Positions 21,548 to 29,925 of a stretch of DNA of 34,418 nt are shown here, piece after piece. The stretch is taken from the IMG/VR virus record IMGVR_UViG_3300010151_000062, positions 1-34,418 of that record. The stretch is one strand, 5' to 3'. The notes under the pieces are model-generated. The model ran no database searches. It was not told where the DNA came from and worked only from the letters and a program-made list of their open reading frames with translations. The translations under genes and the position numbers were made by a program. Numbering within the stretch: position 1 is the first letter of the stretch; every line of letters begins with the position of its first letter. This DNA is from a virus.

Positions 21548-23055
21548 TGGCTATTGAAGCTGATGCAATTACGTTTGGACCTTGGAAAACTGTAGATTAT
21601 AGTGTACCTGCAGTTGATTTGGCTCCTGACGTACTTTCAGAGATGAAGAATGTGGAGCTAGATGATGCAGGGAGCATAAAGACCCGTAAAGGGTATACTA
21701 AATATATATCTTCTGCATTGTCTAGCACACCTTCTATTACTGGATGTGGCAAACAAAGATTTAGTACATCGTCTTCAGCTGTATTTGTATTTGCAGGCGA
21801 TAAATTTTTTGAAGATGCTAGCGGTACTTGGACAGATAGATCTGGCAGTCAGACTATAACAGCCGCAAATGACAATACTTTTATAACAGCTAATGCGGCA
21901 GGGACATTAATTGCAACTAATGGGGTGGATACTGTTAAGAAATGGACTGCTGCTGGGGGGAATCTTGCAGCGTTGGGAATGGGCAGTAGTAGTGTAACAA
22001 GAGCTTCCGCCGTAGCGTGGTGGGACAATAGAGCATGGTTAATAAATACAAATCAAGGTGAACGTAGAGCGCATTATTCGTCGAGTACTGATATAGAATC
22101 GTATGGAGCAAATGATTATTTTCAAACTGACGGTGCTATTACAGGCGCTGGGCCTGTAAAGAGCTTTTTCGCATTACATAACGACGATGCGATTTATGGC
22201 TTATTTCCTACTGGAAACTCGTCTACTCCATATTCGATTCAACGTAGAGCGGATCGTGGAACTGTTGCCAGGCGTTCAGTAGTAATGGATGAGTACGGTA
22301 ATCAGGTATTTGTGCGGAGAGATGGCATATATATTTGGGACGGTTCAAATCCTCCAGTGAAGATTTCAGGTAATTTTGATGGCAGTCAATTTTGGGATAA
22401 TATAGTTCAAGATAGATTACCGTATAGTTTTGCGGTAGAAAATAGAGCGAAGAATCAAGTTATATTTGCATTGCCGTATGGCACTAATCAAGTTTTAATG
22501 AATAAGTATATTGTATGGAATTATAAAAGACAACAATGGGTTGGGGTATTTGAAGACTTTACACGGATTTGCGCTTCATATTTTGAGGATGCGCCTCATT
22601 TTGGCGGGTCTGGAGATGGTTTGTTGTACGTGCATGACTCTGGCACTAATGACAATACTACTGCTATTAAAAGTTTTGTTACATTGGCTGCAACGCCTCC
22701 GATTTCACTCGCGGAGGTAGTACGTTGGTTATATGCGCGGCACGAATTTGAAGCGGCAGAAACTGACTATGAAATAAATGTGCAGCAACGTGGCCCTTCT
22801 ATTGTGTCGCGTACTGATGGTTTAGGAGTAGGTGATCCAAGTGATGCCATTGAGACAGAGTTTATAATTAAATCGTCATCAATTCGTGGATCTACTACTG
22901 CTTATGTGTTAGATACTGATATGTGGGGATATGATCCTGTTACACAATTAAAATACACGGCTAACAATAAAGACGAACCTATGGCTTTACGAAGATCATT
23001 GTTAATGTTTAAACCTATAGGTAAGCGGACTAAGCATCAGTTAGGAGTTGAGTAA
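21547..23055 (+). CDS. P22 gp10-like tail hub / DNA stabilisation protein
   Basis: 502 residues, beta-propeller-like. The N-terminus LAPDVLSEMKNVELDDAGSIKTRKGY is the usual opening of this family. Repeats such as AGDKFFEDASGTWTDR, TLIATNGVDTVKKWTAAGG, VRRDGIYIWDGSNPPVKISG and WNYKRQQWVGVFEDF are blade strands. Such proteins plug the portal-adaptor channel and anchor the tail fibres. It starts at TAATG overlapping the adaptor and ends overlapping the next gene in the same way. Confidence 0.8.
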   Translation: MAIEADAITFGPWKTVDYSVPAVDLAPDVLSEMKNVELDDAGSIKTRKGYTKYISSALSSTPSITGCGKQRFSTSSSAVFVFAGDKFFEDASGTWTDRSGSQTITAANDNTFITANAAGTLIATNGVDTVKKWTAAGGNLAALGMGSSSVTRASAVAWWDNRAWLINTNQGERRAHYSSSTDIESYGANDYFQTDGAITGAGPVKSFFALHNDDAIYGLFPTGNSSTPYSIQRRADRGTVARRSVVMDEYGNQVFVRRDGIYIWDGSNPPVKISGNFDGSQFWDNIVQDRLPYSFAVENRAKNQVIFALPYGTNQVLMNKYIVWNYKRQQWVGVFEDFTRICASYFEDAPHFGGSGDGLLYVHDSGTNDNTTAIKSFVTLAATPPISLAEVVRWLYARHEFEAAETDYEINVQQRGPSIVSRTDGLGVGDPSDAIETEFIIKSSSIRGSTTAYVLDTDMWGYDPVTQLKYTANNKDEPMALRRSLLMFKPIGKRTKHQLGVE

Positions 23056-26000
23056 TGGCTAAAAATCCATTTAGAACTACTGTCGGAGCGAACGATCCAA
23101 TTTTTCAAAAAGCTATGATGCAAAAACGCTTTGGCAAAACTTTTGATGACCAACAATGGAAAAATGTTGTAGGAGGTATGGGGGCCGATACTGCGCAAGC
23201 AGGGTTTGAATTTGCGGATTTATTTTCTGCTGGTGCGCCTAATATTGCTGGATTGGATCCTCAAGAAGTGGCAAAAAGGTTTGCGGGTCAGTTACAGGGC
23301 CACAGGCAAATGTTGCCTGGACAGCAATTAGATATGTCTAAACTTTCGGCTGACATTGATTTAACCGATTTATTAGGCGCAAATACTACTAATAATCCTT
23401 TGCATTCCCGTAATGTTAGCTTGCAAAATCTTTTAGGTGCAGGCACAGATTTTTCAAGGGCTGTGCAAAGTCAGTTGACTCCGATGATGGCGTCGAGATT
23501 AGGCGGATCAAATCTTAGTGAAGGTGCAACGGCACAAGCATTTATTGATGCCATAAAACGTGACCCGAATGCAGGTGATCCTACAGCAACCTTTTCTAGT
23601 CTTGAAGGCGCTCCTTCATTGGCTTACAGTGATTTGCAAGCGCATGCTGCTGCAGACCCATTTTCGCGTAATGTATTAGAAAGAATCCGTAATTTTACTA
23701 ATACTTACGATCCATCTGCTCCTGATAGGCCAATGGGGCAAGAGCAGCAAAGGTTTGATGCTGCTGTAGCAGAAGGAGTAGCGGCAGACCAAGCAGAAAC
23801 GGCGCGAATTGAGTCTGGAGGGTATGACGATAGTGCGTTGCGGACACAGTTATCAGAGCAGCAAAATTTAATTAAACAACTTTCTGATCGGCTAAATCAA
23901 CCTACGGGAGAATCTCAAACTCAAACTCAAGCGATGTTGGGCCAATTGCTTGGACGTGAGCAATTAGGGTCTTCGCAACTACAAGAACTTTTAGCGCAAT
24001 CGCAGCAAGGCAGAGTTACTGAGGATGCAATAAGTCAAATAATGCAAAATCAGCTAACTCAAGCGGATATTCGAGGTCAAGTAGGTCAAGCAGTGCAGTC
24101 TGAATTTGGTGATGTATTTACTCAGGCTATGATTGATAAGCAATCTGCAGAACAGCAGCGTTTTGATACATTAATGGAGTCTCTTAGTGCCAGGCAGCAG
24201 CAAGAAGAGCAATTATCAAGAGAACAATTTGCACGTCAAGATGCTATTCGAGAACAACAAGAAGCTGCTGTAGGAGAAACTATTCGCGAAGCTGAACGTG
24301 CTGGCCAATCAGCGTACGAAAATGTACGAGGATTGCCAATGTATCAAGCTGATTTTTCGGCTACAGATCCTTTACGTCAAAGTATTCAAGATGCAATAAC
24401 TTCGAGACTCGGAGGCACTGAGCTCGATGCAATGGCTACAGAGCGTTATGCTCAATTAGATGAAGATGCGTCAAGGCAGCGAGCAGATTTAACCGAAAGG
24501 TTAAGTCGATTGGGCCTATTGCGTCAGGGTGGTGATACTGCTGATGTGTTAGGAGAGTTTGAAGGTCAAGTTGTAAGAGGGCGCCAGGGCATTGCGTCTG
24601 ATATGCAGCAAATGCAGCAAGATTTAATTACGCAAGGAATTACTGAGGGTACGGATTTTCGAGGTCAAGAAACAGATACTGAACTTCGCAGGATTGATCA
24701 GCAAGCGCAACAAACACAATCTGCACGTGACTTAGATTTACGTCGGCATATGCTGCAACAAGACGTTGCCGATAGAGTATTGTCGCGTGGATTAACTCGC
24801 CTTGGTCCAACTGAGCGTGAACGATTTGAGAATCAATTGCGCTCTCAGCAACAGGCAGAATATTTAAATCGCAGTGAATTGGCCCAGAGAAAAGAGCTGG
24901 CTGAAAGTGAGCTAGAACAACGTCAAACAGAATTTGGATCTCAGCAAGAGCTAGCCGAAAGGCAGTTGACTCAGCAAGCGCAACAAGCATCAGCGGATCG
25001 CGGGCTTAGGCGTTATGAGATCGGGCAAGAACGAGCAGAAGCTCAACTTAACCGTTCGATGGAGAGGGATTTTGCTGAAATTGATCGGCAATTGCGTGAA
25101 GGTGAAATTGATTCTAGAGAAGCTGAAGCGCAAAAGAATCGTAAGTTTGAGCAAAATCAGAATTTCTTTGATCGGCAGTTACAGCAAAATCTATCTGATC
25201 AGCAGAATCAGTTTTCTTTGGATATGCAGCAAGGCAACATTAATTTTCAGTCAACGCAAGCAAATCTAGACCGTCAGCAGCAATTATCTGTAATGCGTAA
25301 TGAGAATGCACAACGATTAGCTGAAAGAAATTTGCAGGAAACTGAAGCTACTTTAGATAGGCTGCATGCTGCATCTGAAAGCATTGCTAGTCGTGTGTTT
25401 CAACGAGAAATGACTACTCAAGAGCACACGCAACGCCAATCAGATCGCAATTTGCAAGAATTACTAGAGACTAATAGGAATGATTTAACTAAAGAGCAAA
25501 ATAGATTAGACCGTGAAAATCAACTTGAATTATCTCTTCAAGGCAGAAATTTTCAGCGAGACCAAGCTGAATTAGATCGGTCATTGCAACAGACTGAATC
25601 TGCATTTCAACGTGGAATGATTACGGCTGAAGCAGCATTAGACCGTACATTCGAAAGTACTAAGGCTTGGCAAGATCGCCAACATACTAGCGCTCAGAAT
25701 GAATTACAACGTAATTTTCAGTCTGCAATGCTTGAAAATGAGCAGAGTTTTAATCGCGAGCAAAATGAATACTTACGTCAAGAGCGTGAAAATTCACAAA
25801 ACTTTCAAGCTGCTGAAGCATTAGAGCAACGCGGGTTTCTTACTAGACAGGCAACAGCAGATCGTCAACAGCAACTTTTATTGGAAAGAAATAGGCTTAA
25901 TCAGGAGCGTAATGAAGCATTAGAGCAACGATCTTTTTTAAGTGATCAATCTAATGCAGACCGTCAGCAAGCCTTGGTATTAATGCGTGAAGAGCATTCT

Positions 26001-26933
26001 TTAGCTGACCAATTAATGGATAGAGAGCATTCTTTTGCACGTGAATTGCAATCTCAAGAAGATATACAACGTCAGTCTGATCGAGATCATCAAGTTAATT
26101 TGCAAAATCTTGTCGAGGGCAGAATTGAATCTGAAGCAGCGTTGGATAGAACTCACCAATTAGCCGTTCAAGATGACCAACAAACGTGGCTTGCGCTAGA
26201 AAGCCAAACTGCATTTGATAGAGATAAAACTCTTTTCGAAAAAGAGATGAACCAACGTACTGCAGACAGGCAGGAAAATATACGTCAATTTAATCAAAAT
26301 CAGATAAATGTTGACACAGAACTTGGGATTCAAAAGCAAGCAGCTGCAGATCAAACAGCTCAATTTAAGCGTATACACGACATTCAAGAAGCTCAATTTG
26401 GACGGCATCAAAATTTTATCGAAGACGACGCAAGACAAAATAGAATGCTGCAAAAACAAATGAATCGCGATCAGGCTAGTTTTGAAAGAGAGCAATGGGA
26501 AGAGTCAAAGTTACAGTTTGGTAGGCAATCAAACTTCCAAGAGGAAGAAGCCCGATTACAACGTGAATTTCAAAATCAGCAGTTTGAAGAGCAACAAAAT
26601 CAGTTTTCTCGTCAGCAAGATTTTGTAGAAGGTCAAGCGGCACAAGACGATTTATACCGTGCTATAGGCACAATGTTAGCGGCGCAAGAAAGCGGTATGG
26701 ATCTTGGCATAGGAGCAACAGGAGCAGCGCCTGGAGGCTTGAACGCATTACTTAGAGGGGAATTAGGAAAAGCTCTTGACATGGATTTAGCTAATTGGGG
26801 CCCAGCAGTGGAAGGCAATATTGAAGGGCAAAGACAAGCTCAAGAGCGCATTCGACGTATACAAGAGCAGAATCGTGCAAATGACCCGATTCAAACGGGC
26901 ATTAGACAGATTCGGAAGTTAAAATTTTGGTAA
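23055..26933 (+). CDS. 1292-residue Gln-rich protein with a long 11-residue (hendecad) helical repeat; probable internal/ejection virion protein
   Basis: Residues 1-~250 are an ordinary globular N-terminus. Residues ~250-600 are Gln/Glu-rich helices. Residues ~600-1190 are almost pure amphipathic helix with an 11-residue period: hydrophobic residues at F833, L844, M855, F866, (H877), F888, F899 and at L840, F851, L862, (W872), L884, Y906. Each unit reads roughly [LF]-x-R-x-[FLM] followed by six polar residues, mostly Gln, Glu, Asn and Arg. The C-terminus (~1195-1292) is a different domain (GMDLGIGATGAAPGGLNALLRG ... IRKLKFW). Position after the tail hub and before a transglycosylase protein is that of ejection proteins in short-tailed phages. 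AGGAG precedes the start. Confidence 0.7.
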   Translation: MAKNPFRTTVGANDPIFQKAMMQKRFGKTFDDQQWKNVVGGMGADTAQAGFEFADLFSAGAPNIAGLDPQEVAKRFAGQLQGHRQMLPGQQLDMSKLSADIDLTDLLGANTTNNPLHSRNVSLQNLLGAGTDFSRAVQSQLTPMMASRLGGSNLSEGATAQAFIDAIKRDPNAGDPTATFSSLEGAPSLAYSDLQAHAAADPFSRNVLERIRNFTNTYDPSAPDRPMGQEQQRFDAAVAEGVAADQAETARIESGGYDDSALRTQLSEQQNLIKQLSDRLNQPTGESQTQTQAMLGQLLGREQLGSSQLQELLAQSQQGRVTEDAISQIMQNQLTQADIRGQVGQAVQSEFGDVFTQAMIDKQSAEQQRFDTLMESLSARQQQEEQLSREQFARQDAIREQQEAAVGETIREAERAGQSAYENVRGLPMYQADFSATDPLRQSIQDAITSRLGGTELDAMATERYAQLDEDASRQRADLTERLSRLGLLRQGGDTADVLGEFEGQVVRGRQGIASDMQQMQQDLITQGITEGTDFRGQETDTELRRIDQQAQQTQSARDLDLRRHMLQQDVADRVLSRGLTRLGPTERERFENQLRSQQQAEYLNRSELAQRKELAESELEQRQTEFGSQQELAERQLTQQAQQASADRGLRRYEIGQERAEAQLNRSMERDFAEIDRQLREGEIDSREAEAQKNRKFEQNQNFFDRQLQQNLSDQQNQFSLDMQQGNINFQSTQANLDRQQQLSVMRNENAQRLAERNLQETEATLDRLHAASESIASRVFQREMTTQEHTQRQSDRNLQELLETNRNDLTKEQNRLDRENQLELSLQGRNFQRDQAELDRSLQQTESAFQRGMITAEAALDRTFESTKAWQDRQHTSAQNELQRNFQSAMLENEQSFNREQNEYLRQERENSQNFQAAEALEQRGFLTRQATADRQQQLLLERNRLNQERNEALEQRSFLSDQSNADRQQALVLMREEHSLADQLMDREHSFARELQSQEDIQRQSDRDHQVNLQNLVEGRIESEAALDRTHQLAVQDDQQTWLALESQTAFDRDKTLFEKEMNQRTADRQENIRQFNQNQINVDTELGIQKQAAADQTAQFKRIHDIQEAQFGRHQNFIEDDARQNRMLQKQMNRDQASFEREQWEESKLQFGRQSNFQEEEARLQREFQNQQFEEQQNQFSRQQDFVEGQAAQDDLYRAIGTMLAAQESGMDLGIGATGAAPGGLNALLRGELGKALDMDLANWGPAVEGNIEGQRQAQERIRRIQEQNRANDPIQTGIRQIRKLKFW

Positions 26934-26949
26934 TAAGGAGGAATAGATA

Positions 26950-27420
26950 ATGGCATTGCAAGGAATAATTGCAGCCGCTCCATATATTATGGCAGGTTTA
27001 GAGATGGCTGGCCAGATTGGAGGGGCTCATTATGGAGCTAAACGGAATCGTAAACAGCAAGAAGAAAATGAACGTGCAACAGCGCGGGCAGCTATGATTT
27101 CTGCGTTGACAGGCCAAAGAGCTGCACCTTCGCCTGCTATTATAGGTTCGGCCGGCGCGGATGCTTTTCAAACTGTGGGTAATATTGGAAACATAGGAAG
27201 TAGATTGCTTCCTTTTATTAAAGGTAAATTACCTACAACTGCAGGGCAAACGCCAGATAATCCTATTTTAATGCCTAATACTGACGTTATAGGAAGTAAA
27301 ATAAATTCACCTCCGCTACGCCCTAGGCCAAACCGAATTATGGGGGGAATTCACAATCCTCTTCCTCCGACCGGACTTTCAGGAGTTGGTTATACTAATC
27401 CTACTAGGCCATACTCTTAA
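26950..27420 (+). CDS. 156-residue virion-cluster protein paralogous to the N-terminus of the next gene
   Basis: It begins with a hydrophobic helix (MALQGIIAAAPYIMAGLEMAGQIGGAHYG), then basic-polar (KRNRKQQEENERATARAAMISALTG). Residues ~16-86 align with residues ~51-125 of the following 819-residue protein: GL...G.IG.A.YG...R..Q..EEN.RA......IS.L.G...P.P..I. A proline-rich tail follows (NSPPLRPRPNRIMGG). AAGGAGG lies before the start. Likely a small membrane-active or internal virion protein. Confidence 0.7.
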   Translation: MALQGIIAAAPYIMAGLEMAGQIGGAHYGAKRNRKQQEENERATARAAMISALTGQRAAPSPAIIGSAGADAFQTVGNIGNIGSRLLPFIKGKLPTTAGQTPDNPILMPNTDVIGSKINSPPLRPRPNRIMGGIHNPLPPTGLSGVGYTNPTRPYS

Positions 27421-27456
27421 GCCAATAACTTAGGCACCCGAATTTAAGGAATTGTT

Positions 27457-29916
27457 ATGACGCAAATGTTTCCCTCTATTACAAGAGGCCAAAATACATT
27501 GAATCAACCCGCTAACAGTATTACTGCGGGTTACGGTTTAGAGGTCACTGACCCATCAAGATACGCTCAATCAAATACTGCTAGAAATCTTGCGCTTGCC
27601 GGCACAGGTCTCCAAGCAGTGGGCAGTATTGGCCAAGCTATTTATGGTGGTAGGCAGCAACGTCGCCAAGCAGAAGAAAACAGACGCGCTATAGGTAAAG
27701 CTAATTTAATATCTATTTTATCTGGCGGTTCTGTTACTCCTGCGCCTGAATTTATATCGTCTAGAGGATCTCAAATATCGCAAGTATTATCAGGTGTCGG
27801 AGGCAGTCTTAATTCTTTAGGCAATCAGCTTCAAAAATTGCGTGAGTCTGAACTAACTTTACGCATGGCTGAAGATGCAGCTTTTGCGAAAAGAAGGCAA
27901 GATGCTCGTGCCGAAGAACAGCATAAAATTATAATGCGGGATGAAAAAAGAAGAGAAGCAGTAGATAAAGCTGCACGTGTTGCTGTAAAAGCTAAAAATG
28001 CTATAGCCAAAAAATATAATTTTGCTACGTTAATGCAAAACCCTGGTTCCGCTATACATGCTGAAGTAGATTTGCTGCAAGGACAAACTGGTGCGCACGC
28101 ACAACTTATTTCAAGAGAAGCTACTCAGGAAGCTATTGCGCCGTTATTTAAAGATGCGATTGCCAGGATTGAATCGAATTTCGACTACGGCGAAGTAGGG
28201 CCGGAAATTATGAGCGGGCTGTATAAAGGTGATCATGCTTACGGTAAATACCAAGTTATGGGAAAAAACATCCCAGATTGGAGCAAAGAAATATTAGGTT
28301 ATGAGGTGTCGCCAGAAGAGTTTCTTAATAATAAAGACTTGCAAGAAGATATTGCAGGAGCTAAATTAGATCAGTATTTAAAAGAACGCATTCTAAAAAA
28401 TCCTTCCGACCCTGAAACAGCTATTAAAGAAGCTGCTGTTATGTGGTTTGGAGGGCGCGGCAATTTAAAGCATTTCCAGTCAAAAAGTAAAGGAGATCAG
28501 CAAGTAGATTCAGAAGGCAATGTGACGTTTGAAGGCAAATCAAATTTTGAGTATACAAATGAGGTATATAATTATATAAGCGAAGCGTCGGCACTTACGT
28601 TAGGATACGGAGATGTTGAAAATAGGTTTAGTGACGCTTTTACTGTAAAAAGACTAGAAAAAAAAGCAATACTAGACCAGTTTATGTCTCCTGAGTTTCG
28701 TCAAGAAGTATTAGAATCTAGCAACGTAAGTCCTGAGATGAAAGATGCGTTTTTGGGTACGTTAGATACTCAAACTGCTTTGTTTGCGGCGGAGATAGAC
28801 GCAGAAAAAGATACGATAATGCAGCATTTTCAATCTCAAATGCGGAATATGCAAGATACTAGAAGGCAGGCTGCTTCTATGATAGATAGCAGGGCAGCCG
28901 CTCATGCGCGTACGGTTCAGGCGACAGAGGAACAAAAGCAAAAAGCAATTAAACTTCAAATAGATATTTCAAATGATTGGCATAATGCGTGGGCTAAAAA
29001 TCCAGTATATAAAGATTATAAAGAGTTTTTAGTTGCATGGACTAAGTTGAATCAATTAGGAAAGAAGTTATATGACCCAGTAACCGGCGAAAAATTAACA
29101 AGAGATTCGCCTGAGTATAAGCAGTTTACTGAAGAGTTAAGTAAAGGTGTGTTTGATGTAACATTGATTAATACTTATCAAAGGTTAATTGATCCCGCTA
29201 CTGTTAAAGAGGGCGATGTAGAACTTTACCGCAACAATACATCAGGTAAACTAGGCAGTATTTATGTAGCATTACAAAATATTAGAGATGGAGGCGCTGT
29301 ATTAACTCCTGAGACACTTACAAGTATGCTGGAGATTTCTAATGACTTAAAACGTGGCATGGATCGCGCTCTTGCATATGAAACTCTTAGTTTTGTCGAA
29401 GCCAAAGAAAAGTCTTTTGCGGGCATGAAGTATCCCGAATTGGTTTCGCATATAGAAGACGAATTATTTACTAAATTTAATATTGAAGCTAGGAATTACG
29501 TTAAAGAACAGACAAATGCTGGCGCTATGGATGAAGATTCCATGGTTTATATTACGCGAGACAATTTAGATTCACGCTATGGTTCATCTTCAGACTATAG
29601 AACCACTGAAAAAAATGACCGTAGTAGTGTTGTTACGGAGGAATATGAGCGAGAGTACAAAAACGCGGCAAACGGCGCGCCTCCGGGAGGCAGTGCTCGT
29701 GACTCAGCTTTGCAAGCATTAAATCCGACTTCTGTTGATACAAGCTTTAGTGCAGGAGCTTTAGGGACATCTACAGTTTTCCAAGGTATACCAGCACTAA
29801 ACGATGCGTTCACTCAAGCATCACGCGGCGCTGTTTCTTCTGCCTTTCGTGGCCTTGCAGATTGGATTAGGCCCGAAGAAGAGCAATACCCTCAAGCTGC
29901 TGTCTGGCGTAGATAG
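27457..29916 (+). CDS. 819-residue virion protein with lytic transglycosylase domain
   Basis: Residues ~47-125 are shared with the upstream 156-residue protein. A charged helix follows (KLRESELTLRMAEDAAFAKRRQDARAEEQHK). Residues ~225-345 match a lytic transglycosylase fold: Glu239 in IARIESNFDYGEV as catalytic acid, AYGKYQVM at 261-268, the NNKDLQEDIAGAKLDQYL helix and VMWFGGRGN at 329-336. The remaining ~470 residues are helical without recognised domains. Such enzymes cut peptidoglycan during DNA entry and are packaged with the ejection proteins. AAGGA precedes the start, preceded by a CCCGAATTTAAGG leader word also found before the first late gene. Confidence 0.82.
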   Translation: MTQMFPSITRGQNTLNQPANSITAGYGLEVTDPSRYAQSNTARNLALAGTGLQAVGSIGQAIYGGRQQRRQAEENRRAIGKANLISILSGGSVTPAPEFISSRGSQISQVLSGVGGSLNSLGNQLQKLRESELTLRMAEDAAFAKRRQDARAEEQHKIIMRDEKRREAVDKAARVAVKAKNAIAKKYNFATLMQNPGSAIHAEVDLLQGQTGAHAQLISREATQEAIAPLFKDAIARIESNFDYGEVGPEIMSGLYKGDHAYGKYQVMGKNIPDWSKEILGYEVSPEEFLNNKDLQEDIAGAKLDQYLKERILKNPSDPETAIKEAAVMWFGGRGNLKHFQSKSKGDQQVDSEGNVTFEGKSNFEYTNEVYNYISEASALTLGYGDVENRFSDAFTVKRLEKKAILDQFMSPEFRQEVLESSNVSPEMKDAFLGTLDTQTALFAAEIDAEKDTIMQHFQSQMRNMQDTRRQAASMIDSRAAAHARTVQATEEQKQKAIKLQIDISNDWHNAWAKNPVYKDYKEFLVAWTKLNQLGKKLYDPVTGEKLTRDSPEYKQFTEELSKGVFDVTLINTYQRLIDPATVKEGDVELYRNNTSGKLGSIYVALQNIRDGGAVLTPETLTSMLEISNDLKRGMDRALAYETLSFVEAKEKSFAGMKYPELVSHIEDELFTKFNIEARNYVKEQTNAGAMDEDSMVYITRDNLDSRYGSSSDYRTTEKNDRSSVVTEEYEREYKNAANGAPPGGSARDSALQALNPTSVDTSFSAGALGTSTVFQGIPALNDAFTQASRGAVSSAFRGLADWIRPEEEQYPQAAVWRR

Positions 29917-29925
29917 GATATAATA

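Noticed and set aside
24640-24990. Antisense 116-residue frame within the hendecad protein
   Set aside because: A complement of Gln/Glu-rich codons gives Leu/Phe/Ala-rich shadows with no initiation signal.
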